DNA of 64,000 nt from Chelydra serpentina (GCA_037349315.1 JBAIAC010000014.1:22731001-22795000); one strand, 5' to 3'; counted from the stretch's first letter, positions 47,206 to 59,499 are shown. The notes: generated by a model not told the origin, from the letters alone. Translations and numbers: made by a program.

Positions 47206-47604
47206 CTGTGAAAACAAATAGGTCAATCTGTTAAACTTTTACACTGGAAAAAAGTGTGACATTTTCCACAGACATTGTCTGGGACCATTCATTAAATTAG
47301 TGACCCTATGATGAGCCCCATAAAAATCAGACGATCATGATTAATGTCCTATGCACTGTAGACTACAGGTTCAATTATATTTCACAAGAGAATTTATACC
47401 GTTTTTAAAAGAACTCTATAAAATTTCTTCTCACACTTTCAATTATATCTTTCCATTTAAAATACCAATCCAGGACTTTCTATTCGCTTTTGCATAATTT
47501 GCTACACTGTGGTTGAAATTGATTAAAAGTGGAAATATATTAAATCAAAAAAGAAAATGTTCACCTGCATATAAAGACCCAGAGAATGTCCTCCAATTAC
47601 TCAC

Positions 47605-47700
47605 CAAAGTATCACTGTCAATTAAAGCTGGAAACTCTTTGTAAATGTAGCTGAAAGAACCATCATTTTTGTGGGCATTTGCTGGCCACTCTAAATTCAT
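47605..47700 (-). CDS. SORBS2: Candidate alternative first coding exon of SORBS2
   Basis: A 32-codon frame starts at an ATG (47698-47700; A at -3) and ends at a consensus donor TTG|GTGAGT in phase 0, exactly the phase the next SORBS2 exon at 47.2 kb accepts. It begins MNLEWPANAHKN and ends YKEFPALIDSDTL. The first upstream in-frame stop is a TAG eleven codons before the ATG. As an internal exon it fits badly: the acceptor-like TTTCAG inside it would need phase 2 input, while the preceding exon ends in phase 0. I infer an isoform-specific first exon with its own promoter, leading to forms that lack the SoHo domain. I do not recall this peptide from a named isoform, so the call is provisional. 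Confidence 0.55.
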
Positions 47701-50700
47701 TTTAAGAACCGTTCTTTTCACAGAGGCCTAATGCCTTTTCATTGCTTTAACAGTAGCTATTGCATGACCCCGAAAGATGGAATGCAGTGCTACCCTGAAA
47801 TATTTTTAACTTGTCAACGTAAATTCAATCTTAAATGACAAATACTTTTAAACCACTCACTTAATAGGTTTCAAGACTGCAGCCAGAATTAGAGTTATGT
47901 AGCACTAGTTTGTGGTAGCTAGAAAAAGAATCGTCTTGTCCCCATGGCGCCTCTTCATGGGCACAAAGCTAGGTCAGTGAAATGTTAAACATTTCATGCT
48001 ATATCATTTCAAAGATGACCCAGTGAACTGGAAATAGAATTTTCACATGGCTTTATATGCTGCAGGATCCACTTTTCTCTGTATAGAAAAGTATAGGGTG
48101 GGCTGAAATCATATAGAAAAATTATGGTCTTCTTAAATGCTTTGTCATTGCATATATCAATTTTTAAAAAATGATTGGATTCAAAGTTAATAAAAAATAT
48201 AGCCCAACTAATTTTTAGTAACTGACATGTAATCACACCTCTAGAGGTCGTCCTTGGTTTAAAAAACATTTAGGATTAGATTTTGCATTACCACAGACAT
48301 TCAGCACAGCATGTGCATTCTATAATCACAGTCAACAATACCTAAATATAATGGGTTCTATAAAGACCAGATATACCCGAGACTCTTCAGAGCCAGTACT
48401 GTGAAATTAGTTTTCAGTAGTCTTCATTCTTTAAAGATTCGGATCACATACTAAACAATTCCACCAAAACACAAATGAACATAATGTACTGGATTATTCA
48501 CTAAACTTTATCACATTTTAAAAGTAGAGAAAACCACACAAATTTGGATCCAGTGGAGACCTTTATTATTTACAGTGTATAATTTAAGGGCCATATCCTG
48601 CTATCAGTTTTTGCATGCTGCTCTTGGTCAGCTGATTTCAACTGGGACCTCCACAGGTAGTTCAATGGCAGGATATAATGTTAATAGACATGACTGTAGC
48701 AAGTCTGAGGTTTCACTGGAAGATAGCATAGCCTTATGGACAGGGCATTAGATATGGACTCAGAAGACCTAGATTGTATTCCCAGCTCTGCCACTGGACT
48801 GCTGTGACACCTTGGGCAAGTCACTTCTCTGCTCTGTGCCTCAGTTTCCCCATCTATAAAACTGGATTAAATATAGTAAGTATCTTTGTAAAGTGCTTGG
48901 ATATGTGCTGATGAAAAGTGCTATAGAAGAGTTAGCTACTGTTATTTCTAGTCACTGCTAGATTTTAATATGCTTATCAGCTATTGAGATGAACTTGTTA
49001 AGAGCGAGTTGAACATTTTTCTCAAACTTTTTTTTTAATGAAAACTGGCTTTTCAAAGAAAAAGAACATATTTGTTTCCTTCACAATTTTTTGATTTTTC
49101 AATGGAACATCTAAAACTGAAAATTTTTAGCAAAAACAAAAAAGGTTTTGATTTTCAAAAAAATTCCCCAAAATTTTCAGAAAACTGAGAAAAAGAATTT
49201 TTTTCATTTCCCATTCAAAATGTACATGTCTGACCAGCTTTCAAAATATATACACTGTTCCCATTTTGTTCTCTTCCAATTCATTCTGAAATGAAATATG
49301 CTGTGGGACTAAATTGTGTGAAGCGTGGGAATCCTCCATTAAAACTGTTCCAATTCAAAGTTTTCACTATTGCTGTGTTCAGATCAACTAATCTTCCCAT
49401 CCAGGCACAGGAAAAAAGTACTGCCAAACTAAGAACACCAGTTTTCTACAGGCCATATGTTCTTACACTGGGGCACTCTTGGGTACACCTTGGAGTCACT
49501 ATGTTAAAATTCTGTCACCACACTGAAGGGAGTCCTGGGACAATTTCACTACCTGTGATGGAGTTAATCCCTCTGGATACCGTTATAGCATCTCAACAGA
49601 GATGACTTCTCCCTAGGGCTCTTAAACTGCTTCGGAAGAGCAAATTGCATTCTCTTGACATGCACCAGATTGCACCTAATGGCAGGTATTTTCATTTATT
49701 TTAAATTGAAGGGAAAAAGAAGAGAAAAAAGGAATCCAATCCTTTGTCCCTCATCCTTCCTCTCTGAAGTGCATGCACCATTGGAAAACAAGGTTTATTG
49801 GCCTAAGGGGAAATATTTTTGTGGAATCCCATGTTAAAATACTGGTGGCATACCACTGTGCTCCTATGCTACAGAGAGAAGAGGATAGCTGAAAATGAAA
49901 ACAAAATAGGATGCCTAAGCACTTGTGCTACACAAAGGGCCTTGTTGGCATGGTGTTATGCCCTAAGCAACCACAAAGCATATGCAACACGAGAGCATGA
50001 TGGATGCACGTGCAACCTAAAAGTGCTGTCTGACACACAATAGGAAGAAGTAGGTGACAGCAAAAGCAATATGTATGATACCACTGATATCTGGAGTAAG
50101 TTATTGCAGGAGCTAGGCTTTGCACATTAACATTGCCTCAGGCAACATTAACTTGCAATATGTGGCTTATACATATAGCAGATTTCCCTATTTCTCATCC
50201 ATTGCTCCTACCAGCTTTGGTCACAAGGCACTGTGCTGAAGCATATGCATTCATGGAATGATGGAGGGTGTGGACCAGTGTTCCCAGAAGTATGGCGCTG
50301 TCCACATGGCATGACTGCTTTAGCAATGGCCCTTTCAGTGGAAGACTGTGCCACTATTGTTGGCCATGTGCCCGGCTTTTTCTAACATTAGGAGCTTACA
50401 TCAGCAAAGATGGTTTGTTACGAATTGTGTCCTTTGCCCATGAAGCTTTTTGTGTACCCCATGTACACCATTTCCCATGAGAGGAGAGCTTTCAGCTCTT
50501 AGAACATAGTCCTTTTTGGTCGTGACAATATAAATAATGTTTTCAATTAGCTTCTCTTTTGCTTCTTACAGATGCACTTTTTTCTGCTAACAATGGAAAG
50601 ACATTGCTTGCAGGTTTCAATGTCCCAGAGAAAGATGGGTCTCCAAATCTTTTTGTCATCTGGCTTGGTAATGTGCTAATTCATTACTTTATATTGTTGC

Positions 50701-53700
50701 CTGCTGCTAGCTGATCAGTATAATGCATTTTGGAAGAGATAAAATAATTAGCGAATTGGATTAAAAAAACGAAAATCAGAAATAGATGAATGCAGACCAA
50801 AGTCTCTGAGGCCTGGTAACCCATATGGAGAAATCATTTAATCTGTAGATTAGAGTGAATCTTACAGTGAGAAACCAGTCCCAATAATCCATGTTTTGCA
50901 GGGAACAAAGCATCACAATACCTCTCCATATGCTGCTGAAATAGAGGACTGCACTTTTGAGCTAAAGCTACTACCAAGCTCTATTAATAATACTTAGTGT
51001 TTTCATAGATATTAAACCTGTTTATAGATCTCAGGAAATTGTCCTTATTTCATTTTCTAAAGATTTGGAATTAATTTAGGGCTGATGAAGAATGCCACAC
51101 TGGCATGTTCAAATATCGTGAGACAGACATTTTAAAAACATTACAAATCTTGAATGCTTTTTATTTGCTTCCTGGTTTTGGAGCCTTTACGATTCATGTT
51201 TTCAAGCTTTTCTGTGCAACCATGAGGGCTAGAAACTTACTTATTAAAAAAATGGAGGTTGAGATTCTCAAATAAACTAACTGACTCCAGGAGCTAGGAT
51301 TCTAAGACTAACGCCAAATATGCAATGCATGGAATACAATTGTGAGAATTTGCCAACACTGGGTAAATTACACTGACAGGCATAGAAACCAAAGTTCTGT
51401 TCATTTGCACAACATAAACGAGCAAAGTCCTCAGCAGTTTTGTATGCTTTCCCATACTGTCTCACTGATGCATGTCAACTATGTGGAGGGACCACATTTA
51501 TATGAGGTAAAGGTAACTTAGCTCCCACACCCAGTCTTGGTCTCAAGACTGACAACATGTGGCTGTCTAATCTATATTGCACCAATCATAATCATACAGT
51601 AGGCACCAATACAAAAGTTTGAGCTTAAGTATGGTCCTAGTTAGAGTTTTGTTCACTGCCATAACAGTTGCAGATTTATACTAAAGATAGATTTTCTTGT
51701 GATATCCCCTTTCCTTTAGAAATCAGAGTGAGACCATCAACTCACATGGTATTAGCCACCAAACAACAGAGAGAGTGGTGACTTTAGATCACTTGTAGTG
51801 GCCCTTCAAGAAGTACAGACTGGAGATACAATGTAAACTCCAGCCAAACCTGAACCAAGGAGGACAGAGCCCATTAAAAATGTAAAGAACTGCTATGCCA
51901 GCTGAGGCTGGTAGTTGAACAACCATAGGTTTTTTGCTACCCAGCATTGGGGCCAGACTGTGATTGGATGTGACGTAGCCTCTCACCCGCGCCTTGATCC
52001 ACAGAAGGGCCCATCACAAGTCCCTGTGAGTAGGGACTGCTTGTCTTTGTTCTTTCCCAGGAGCAAATCAACAAGGCTCGAAGTAGGGATGAGGTAGGGC
52101 CTTGTCCCCCTATCAGCAGCCTAACAAGTCAGAGCCCTAGCCTTTATGAATCCTAGCGGGATTGTGCCCCCTGAGGTTCTCTCTCTGGGAGCTCTCAGGG
52201 GCAGTGTGACTTCATCTTGTCTCCTATGATGCCTGTGTGTAAATCAAACAATCAAGTTCTTACCTTTTAAGATTTTTGTTTATTCTCCAACAAACTCTCC
52301 AGGATAGTAAACAAGTGCATGAGTGTGATCAAACTAGGACAGACAAAGGTGCCTGCTGGGTGCCTTATGTGAGCTCTTTCCTTTCCTCCCTTCAAGACAC
52401 TGAATCACTTTGATCTTACCCTTCCTTTTCTCTTTAATTTGTGTTTGACTCGCTCTTTGAAGCATTTTGTGCATATGAAAGACACTATAGTATGCTGCAT
52501 CGTACTAACTTACACCATAGTTTTACATTTTCATGTACAGGATCCTCTAAAAATAAGTGAAGAGTATATACATTTGACTGCTTACAAAGCTCCTACAGGT
52601 GAAGCTGTGTAGAAGGTGGCTAAAGAATGGAGGATGTGCCCTTTGTGGTGGAAGCCATTATGTCTTGGAAGGACAGGAGCTGGTATCAATGTTTTTAGCA
52701 ACACTGTAGGGATCCTGCTCATTAGTTGCCACATGCTATTGTCCTTTCTACCACCTCCAGGAGCTGTCCACTGTACAGCAAGCCACATCCATCAACCTAC
52801 CTACACATATTCTCTGGGATGTTCATTACTGCCTAAAGTTCTTGTGCCCCTGCTCCCTATACTGCCAACTAATAAAAGGGTAATTTGTAAAATAGTTCAA
52901 TATGGGAATTAAGCTTTAAAAAAAATTGATTTTTTTCAGCAAAGCACTTCAGCACATTCTTAATTCCTCCTTATTCAGAGAAGCACTTAACCAAGTGCTT
53001 AAAGTTAAGCACGTATCTGATTGTTTTCTTGACCAGGGGATGTTTTGCCAGACCAGAGCCTTTATGGTCACTGATAACAGAGGTAGGAAAAATTAGTGAA
53101 AGTTTTTGTGTGTCCCCATGAAAATCAGTGTCAATTTTTGGCCATTTATTTGGCATGACTTTGCTCCCTTGAAATTTTGTTTAATCCACTAAATTTCACA
53201 AACATGGTATTTTTGAACAAAGTATTGTTGTTTTAAATATTTTCACAAACACCTAAAGTGAAAAATATTTGAGGAAATGTTTTTTTCAAGAATCACTGCA
53301 ATTTCACAGACACTCACTTTAAAAAACAGACATGATTTGTAAATTAAATAAACAAACCCAACACATTAGTTTTAAATATTTTACCCATCTCTACTGGACA
53401 CCAACTGCAAAAGGTCATATCCTGGGCGATTCAAATGGCTTCCTCTGTTGTCGACTGAGTGCCCTCAATTCTCATTTGAAGCTAAGGAGTTGAGGTTTTG
53501 CCAGGTTGCTGATACTAAAAGCACACTTGAATAGTCTGTAATGCAGTGAACAATGAGGGGCCTTGTTTTTCTTTTAATCCTTGAAGACATTAATTTTTTT
53601 TGGATGGGAATCAAGAATTGATTGGAATTCTAATCAAGAATGGAAGCTAATCAAGAATCATGAATGACTTAAAACCACATTGTGACAGGACACTGTCTTG

Positions 53701-54311
53701 TGCTCAAGTACAGCATGACATGGGACAAAAAATTAAAATCTGGATCCGTCCCATTTAGTGCAGGGCAATGGCAGTCAGTCCTGTAATTAATTCTGATGTT
53801 ATTTAATCAGAATCATGACAGCCACAATTCATTGCTGGTTTTCTGGCTAGGAAACCTAATTATAAATATTTCAGTGAAAAAAAAGCTCATCCAACATGAC
53901 TTTCACTTGAAGGCTATAATTTGTCGCCAGATATATTAATCACAAATCCTGTTCTTGTAGACTGGTTAAAATGGGTACCTAAAATCAATGCATAACTGAG
54001 GAAGCAGGAATATATCAAGATTTAGAAACGTATGGTTTATTCACTATAAACATATGGTTTATTCACTATGAATGTGACTCTCCATGGTTTTGGGATATGG
54101 ACTCAGTTTCTAGTGTAATAAGAACAACATCCATATGCACTAGTGATCTGGAAAGATATGAAGACAAAGATAAAATGATACCGAATTATGAATGGCCCAG
54201 GAGTTATTGGTAGGAAACCACTAAACATTAACAAACTCAGATATTACTAGTGAGTGTCGTGTTCTTGTTTCCCAAGCAAACCGTCTGAACAAGAAAGAAT
54301 GCTTCATTTAC
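47701..54311 (-). other. SORBS2 6.6-kb intron; possible internal promoter region near 47.7-48.3 kb
   Basis: This intron lies between the candidate first exon and the exon at 54.3 kb. It carries a dispersed-family foldback (about 48590-48680), a MIR-like SINE (48714-48950) and two AAAATTTT-rich repeats (about 49015-49220 and 53085-53385). The sequence just upstream of the candidate first exon is AT-rich, without a CpG island or an obvious TATA box. No gene is visible in 49.3-53.0 kb. Confidence 0.6.
48714..48950 (+). repeat. MIR SINE
   Basis: It shows the classic MIR order: agacctagattgtattccca, gctctgccactgg, ccttgggcaagtcacttctc, tgcctcagtttccccatcta, then a tgtaaagtgcttgg-type core end. 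It is degenerate and old. Confidence 0.85.
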
Positions 54312-54368
54312 CTCATTGGAAACACCAGGAGAATTGTCTTGAACATAGTCCAAAAGCTTTTTAGGAGG
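54312..54368 (-). CDS. SORBS2: SORBS2 exon, PPKKLLDYVQD segment
   Basis: This 57-nt exon (19 codons, phase 0-0) encodes PPKKLLDYVQDNSPGVSNE, matching the SORBS2 segment that follows NEPWYKFF. The acceptor is GGTGCAG and the donor GAG|GTAAAT. Its length is a multiple of three, so it can be included or skipped without a frame change. It begins with the lysine-containing proline motif PPKK that completes the ELEFG-x-P-PPKK element started in the exon at 57.2 kb. Confidence 0.93.
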
Positions 54369-54732
54369 CTGCACCATATAAGCAGAAGTGTAGAGATGAA
54401 ATGGAGGAGTTTCAATGGCAGCAAGGAATGAAACATGTGGAGAAGGTGACAGTTAGAAACTGAGGGTTGACAGCATCAGATACAAGAGTGACACATATGC
54501 AGCAAAATGGGGGTTGACTGGAAGGAAGAGCGTGGTACAATAATTTTGCAATAATATCAAGCATCTTAATAAAATATTAGTAATTATAGCGAGTAAAAAT
54601 TCCAACGTAAAATGTGAATAGCTGAATTAATACCAACAGTTTAAAAACTGGTGAGACAGAAGAATGTAGTATAAAGGATTGAGTATTTATGGCCTGCTGG
54701 TGAAATTTCTATATGGACTTTACCTTATAGAG

Positions 54733-55138
54733 CAGCGGTGGCCAACCTAAGCCTGAGAAGGACCCATAATTTACCAATGAACATTGCCAAAGAGCCACAG
54801 TAATAGGTCAGCAGCCCCCCGCTTTCCCAGTGCCTCCTGCCCACCGGCAGCCCTGCCGATCAGCACCTCCCCCTCCCTTTCCGTACCTCCCGATCAGCTG
54901 TTTCGTGGTGTGCAGGAGGCTTGGAGGGGGAAAGGGGAGGAGTGAGAGCATGGCAGACTCAGGGGAGGGGGCGGGAAGGGGTGGAGTGAGGGCAGGGCCT
55001 GAGTAGTGAGCACCACCCGGCAGATTGCAAAGTTGGCACCTGTAGCTCCAGCCCCAGAGTTGGTGCCTATACAAGGAGCCGCATATTAACTTCTGAAGAG
55101 CCGCATGTGGCTCCGGAGCCACAGTTTGGCCACCCCTG
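54733..55138. mobile_element. hAT-type MITE, 406 bp
   Basis: The ends CAGCGGTGGCCAACCT and AGTTTGGCCACCCCTG are flanked by a perfect 8-bp duplication TTATAGAG (54725-54732 and 55139-55146). Subterminal AGAGCCACAG and AGAGCCGCATG motifs repeat in inverted order. Confidence 0.93.
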
Positions 55139-55299
55139 TTATAGAGGATAATAATGACAACTAGTGATCTTTTTCAGTAGCGCAGCCAGGTCCGGAGCGT
55201 AGGGGGAGCGGCGCTATAAAAAGGTGCCTCCCCCTGTAGTCACCGGCAGCGCTCTGGATCTTCGGCGGCTCACTCCGGGTCTTTGGTGGTACTCCCCGC

Positions 55300-55808
55300 C
55301 AGGGCCGGCGCGCCCACTAGGCGACCCTAGGCGGTCGCCTAGGGCACCAAGATTTGGGGGGCGGCGGGCAGCTGCCTGCTGCCTCTCCGCTCAGCAGCTG
55401 AGCTGCTGAGCGGGGAGACAAGGGGCGGCTTGCTGCGGCTTCCCCTTGTCTCCCCGCTGAGCTGCTGAGCGGGGAGACAAGGGGCGGCTTGCCGCGGCTG
55501 CCCCTTGTCTCCCCGCTGAGCTGCTGAGCGGGGAGACAAGGGGCGGCTTGCCGCGGCTGCCCCTTGTCTCCCTGCTCAGCGCCTGAGCGGGCGGGAGCTG
55601 GGGGCAGCCGTGGCAAGCCCCCCGCCTTGCTGCGCCCCCCTCAGCGCCTGAGCAGCGAGCCGGGGGCAGCCCCAGGGAGCGGCTCCCCACTCAGCTTGCA
55701 GCCCGGAGGGCTGAGCTCCCGCGGGCGGGGGAGCTGGCTGGGGGGGCGGCGCAGGGTTGGTGCAAGGAAGTTTCGCCTAGGGCACGAAACTTCCTTGCAC
55801 CGGTTCTG
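55300..55808. mobile_element. Nested hAT-type MITE with tandem palindromes
   Basis: The ends CAGGGCCGGCGC and GCACCGGTTCTG (diverged) have 8-bp flanks CTCCCCGC and CCCCCCGC (one mismatch). The subterminal CTAGGCGACCCTAGGCGGTC and TTTCGCCTAGGGCACGAAAC pair partly. The interior holds three 59-bp tandem units. Confidence 0.8.
55397..55573. repeat. Three 59-bp tandem units, each palindromic
   Basis: Units start at 55397, 55456 and 55515. Each reads GCTGAGCTGCTGAGCGGGGA, then GACAAGGGGC, and closes with the inverse GCCCCTTGTCTCCCC, so each unit can fold on itself. Differences are confined to a few bases. Confidence 0.9.
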
Positions 55809-57231
55809 CCCCCCGCCATAATGCCGCCGAAGACCCGGAGCGCCGCCGGGTGAGTGCAAGAAGCGGCTTAAAAAGAAGCGGCACCTTTTTAGTGCTGCTA
55901 AAAAAAGGCGCCGCTTCTGCCCAAGGGGGAGCGGCCGCTCCCCCTGCTTCCCCCCTGGCTACGCTACTGATCTTTTTGTCTCTAGATAGAAATTTTTTAG
56001 CCTGCCTATGCCCTGCCTACATATGGATGAATGATGATAAAAACAGTTTTAAAAGCTAGATAAAATGAGGTTAAAGTTAGTCTGATGAAAATATGAGGCT
56101 ATACTGCAGACTGTTGGACTACAAATTAAAAAAATACTTAAATATCAAATGCATTGTTTCAGTGAAAAAGAAAAATTTGGATTACATATCTAAAGATTTA
56201 AAAATAATGTAATAGTTTGTATTAATATATATGGGGTTGCAGTCCTTTTCAGTTGCATATACAGGGCTTGCTTCTGCTCTCATTGAAGTCAATGGGGGTT
56301 TTGTTATTGACTTAGTGAAAGCTGGAGCAGACCCAAAGAGTGTGCAGATTCAAGTAGATGTCTAGTTTAAATTAAAACTAACAACACCTATTTAAGTATA
56401 AAATTATGTACCTTGCATGTATGTGTGTGGGAGAGAGGCACACGCACACAAAACAGGCATCATTTAAAAATGCAACGTTGGTGTATTTGTCACTGTAACA
56501 CTACAGTTACTGTAGGTGCCTGTGTCAATAAATGCTGAATCCCACACAGCCCTTTTTCAACCCCCCCTACCCTCCAAAAGTCAACATTTATTGCCACAGT
56601 CACCTGCATTAACTGTAGTATCTACTACACTTAGGATGGAGATTCCATAGTGACAAGCATACCAGTGTTGAGTTTGTGTGGGTGTGTATTAAAAGTAGAC
56701 ACATTCCTTCATACAAAACTGAGTGCTTTTGGCTTTAGTCTGTTTGGAATCTATAATTTTTAAAAATGTCTTCTACTCTTGATAATCTAATTAATCTAAT
56801 TTTTCCAAATGCAATATGTAGTAAAAGTTGTTAACAATTATGTTTTATATACAAGTGATATTACACTTAGCAACTTGTATATACCACTTATTCTATGTAG
56901 TCTATGCACCTTAATTAGTGATTAAAATCAGTGTTTTTGGCAGATTAAGCACTCAAAGAAAATGGCCGACTGTATACATTGGACCCAATTCTGCTGTTCT
57001 TTCTCAGGTAAAACTCCTATGGACTTCAGTGGGCTATTTTCCTGAGTTGTGAATCAAAAATTGGGCCCGTATTATATAGAAACAAATGTTAGCATACACT
57101 GATGAAAATGTAATACTGATGATTTTAATGTAATGAGGAAGATAGAGACACGCCTGTTTGGTATTTGGTGAATTGTATTTTAGCAATATATTATCCTAAT
57201 GTTTAAATATTAATATTCTATCCTCACTTAC

Positions 57232-57315
57232 CGGACATCCAAACTCCAGTTCTGAAAAGAATTTATACCAGGGTTCATTTTCTAAATCTATGTCATCTGG
57301 GTTTATGTGATCAGT
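57232..57315 (-). CDS. SORBS2: SORBS2 exon, conserved DDIDLENEPWYKFF segment
   Basis: This 84-nt, phase 0-0 exon encodes 28 residues including NPDDIDLENEPWYKFFSELE, a segment conserved between SORBS1 and SORBS2 downstream of the SoHo domain. The acceptor is CTCCAG after a CT-rich tract and the donor is CCG|GTAAGT, a strong match. The reading continues into the next exon as GCP|PPKK; from memory, mammals have Arg where this copy has Cys. It is the most 5' SORBS2 exon I can recognise here. No coding sequence for the SoHo region was seen between 57.3 and 64 kb, so those exons must be upstream of the window. Confidence 0.93.
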
Positions 57316-58825
57316 CTGGAGCCGTTGTGAAGGAAAAGGGAAGGAAAAGGCACACACTGAGCAAAGTGCTGGAAATGTCATGTCACATTAACACAACAAA
57401 CATACACACAAAACAAATAATAGGGGGAAGGGAATGAAATAAACCAAAGAATGAAGATGGGATTTCACATGGTACATGTTTTTGTTCAAGAGCTGTCATA
57501 GACCAGTTTTAAAATGCATCCTTTTTCAGCTTGCTCTTCCAGTGGTCACTGCATAATGTGGAAAATGTCAAGCACTTTCAAAGTAACTTTTCAAAAGCTG
57601 AGTATTATCCTTGTATCTGAGTATTATAATTAGCCTATTATGTGTCCTGTAAAAGAAAGGAGCATAATTATAGAACAAATGTAATGGCTAGTTGCTTGTT
57701 TTGTGTATAACGCTTTGTTCAGTACACTTAATGCCAGCATATAAAGATTCCTTGTTAAGAAAACAGTTACATCTGTTTTCTTCTTTAGTGTGTACAAAAA
57801 AGTGCCCAAACTGACCAATGGTAGATAGACACACATGATTTTAGCAATGTTGCTTTCAGCCACTCTTGGTCTTCTTACGAAAGAAAGCATGTTAATTCTC
57901 TATCTGTTCTGCATCTGAAGCTAAGCACACAGCACAGATAAGCAATATGCATCATGCAGGCATGATTGTGTTAAAAAGCCATTTCAGCCTTTGTAATGAA
58001 ACTGCCATCTATTTAAATCATCTTATTTGAAATGTATATTAGTAGTAATTATGGATTCTGAGTGCTTTTGGGGTTTTTTAAAAATCTTTTGTCTAATGCA
58101 GACCTTCTGATTTCATTATTTTTATATTGTCAATGCATTAATTTCCATTTGAAAATTTTCACATTTTGCAGCATAAAATGGAAACAAGTATGAATTACTA
58201 CAGCTAGTGGGCTGCCCACCTTGGCCAACACATCTGGGACTGAATTGAGGATCTCCAAAGTTAAATACATGAGCTGCTACAGCTTGAGCTAAAGAACCAA
58301 GACCCTGTAGCTCGGGGCTGTAACACCTCATGTCCTCAGTGGATTGGCACCGAATGGGACCCTGTACCACACACACTAGTGGTATAAAATAGCATAAAGG
58401 AAACTGCACAAAGAGCAGAAAAATAAGCAACAGAATTCTTCATCCAGCGTGAAAAAACAACAGTCCAAAATACTGGCAGCTCCAGTATAAAATTTTATTT
58501 AATGCTGGGATATTAAATTTATTTTAAACTTTGTTTTTTAAATACTTTCCAAAGGGTATTGGATTCTTTTGTGCAGCCTAAAGCAAACTGTCATTTAGCA
58601 GAAAGGTACAGCATACCCTTAGTTTAAAGTTTCTGAAATACAGCCCCCCCTTATTCTGAAACTCATATGATTGTATTAAAATGTAGTTATAGTATGCCAG
58701 TTTATCATATCTCAGAAACTAACTAAGCCAAGCCTGCCTGAAGAATGATGATGGTGATTTAGTAGGCAACACTGCCTGGAGTCAAGTTGGAGCCAATGTC
58801 TCAATATGATGGTATGGGGCATAGT

Positions 58826-59281
58826 TAGGGTAACCATATTTCCCAAAGGGAAAATGGGACACCATATGGGGCTAGCCCGCATCTGCCTACACGCCCCCGG
58901 CGGGGCTGGCCCCAGCTGCTTGCCAGAGCCTTGCCCCCTCCTGCCCCGCACAGGGCTGGAATCGCTGCTTGCCCGAGGCCTGCCTGCCCTGCCCCCGCAC
59001 AAGCCTGGTGCAGGCATTGCTGCTAGCTCTAGCCCTGCCTACCCTCCACCCAAACCCTGCCTCCTCTCCTGCGTGGGGCTGGCATCGCCGCTCACACTCC
59101 TCCCCCCGCACGTTCCTCCACATCCCACTTTTTTGACAAAAGTGGGCATTTGTCCTGTTTGCTCTTGCCAACTGATCAAGTTGGTAAGAGCAATGGGACA
59201 AATGCCCACTTTTGTCAAAAAGTTGGGACAGGGCTTAAAAAAGGGATGGTCCTGGCCAAAATGGGGCATATGGTCACCGTA
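58826..59281. mobile_element. hAT-type MITE, 456 bp
   Basis: The ends TAGGGTAACCATAT and ATATGGTCACCGTA are flanked by a perfect 8-bp duplication GGCATAGT (58818-58825 and 59282-59289). The interior is GC-rich at the left and carries a long perfect-looking hairpin at about 59126-59223. Confidence 0.9.
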
Positions 59282-59499
59282 GGCATAGTGCTATTTTTTT
59301 CCATGAAAAATAACGCTGAGGTCTTTACCATTTACATTAATTAAACATCCCATAGCATTTTTCTAGCAGAAACTCAAAGGGTTTGATTTAATCACAACAG
59401 ATCACCAATCTTGATCTGTTGAATAACTAACAGCACTATTGAACTATTTAGATCTATTTAGATCTAGGTATTTGTAAGATATTACTATAGCACCTGAGC

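Larger units (their letters stand above)
55175..55969. mobile_element. hAT-type MITE hosting a nested hAT MITE
   Basis: The ends CAGTAGCGCAGCCAGG and CCTGGCTACGCTACTG are flanked by a perfect 8-bp duplication ATCTTTTT (55167-55174 and 55970-55977). Removing the nested element leaves about 286 bp. Internal strings such as AAAAGGTGCCTCCCCC and the inverse-like GGCACCTTTTTAG suggest long inverted arms. Confidence 0.92.
54369..57231 (-). other. SORBS2 intron with two hAT insertions and foldbacks
   Basis: This 2.9-kb intron contains the hAT MITE at 54733-55138, the nested hAT pair at 55175-55969, and two dispersed-family foldbacks at about 56268-56338 and 56978-57067. No gene is visible outside them. 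Confidence 0.75.
2425..57315 (-). other. SORBS2: SORBS2 gene, 3' portion (stop codon to the farthest upstream exon seen)
   Basis: Fifteen coding exons on the minus strand join in one frame to a three-SH3 adaptor of the SORBS family. Assignment to SORBS2 rather than SORBS1 or SORBS3 rests on family-specific strings: the SH3-1/SH3-2 linker [15 protein letters not shown], the C-terminus [13 protein letters not shown], the linker PQRPVFAHENI and the large nArgBP2 exon with [13 protein letters not shown]. Known role of the family: the adaptor binds vinculin, Abl/Arg, Cbl and WAVE/PAK-pathway partners and organises actin at Z-discs, stress fibres, focal adhesions and spines. All phases were checked junction by junction. 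The SoHo-domain exons and main promoter are not in the window and should lie beyond position 64000. Confidence 0.96.

Noticed and set aside
49291..49605. 104-codon plus-strand frame
   Set aside because: It has no homology I recognise, and neither a start context nor splice sites support it.
55317..55859. Long Pro/Ser/Ala-rich frames with repeated SPRSAAQ-type units
   Set aside because: They come from the 59-bp tandem units of the nested MITE. Similar frames on both strands point to palindromic DNA, not coding sequence.
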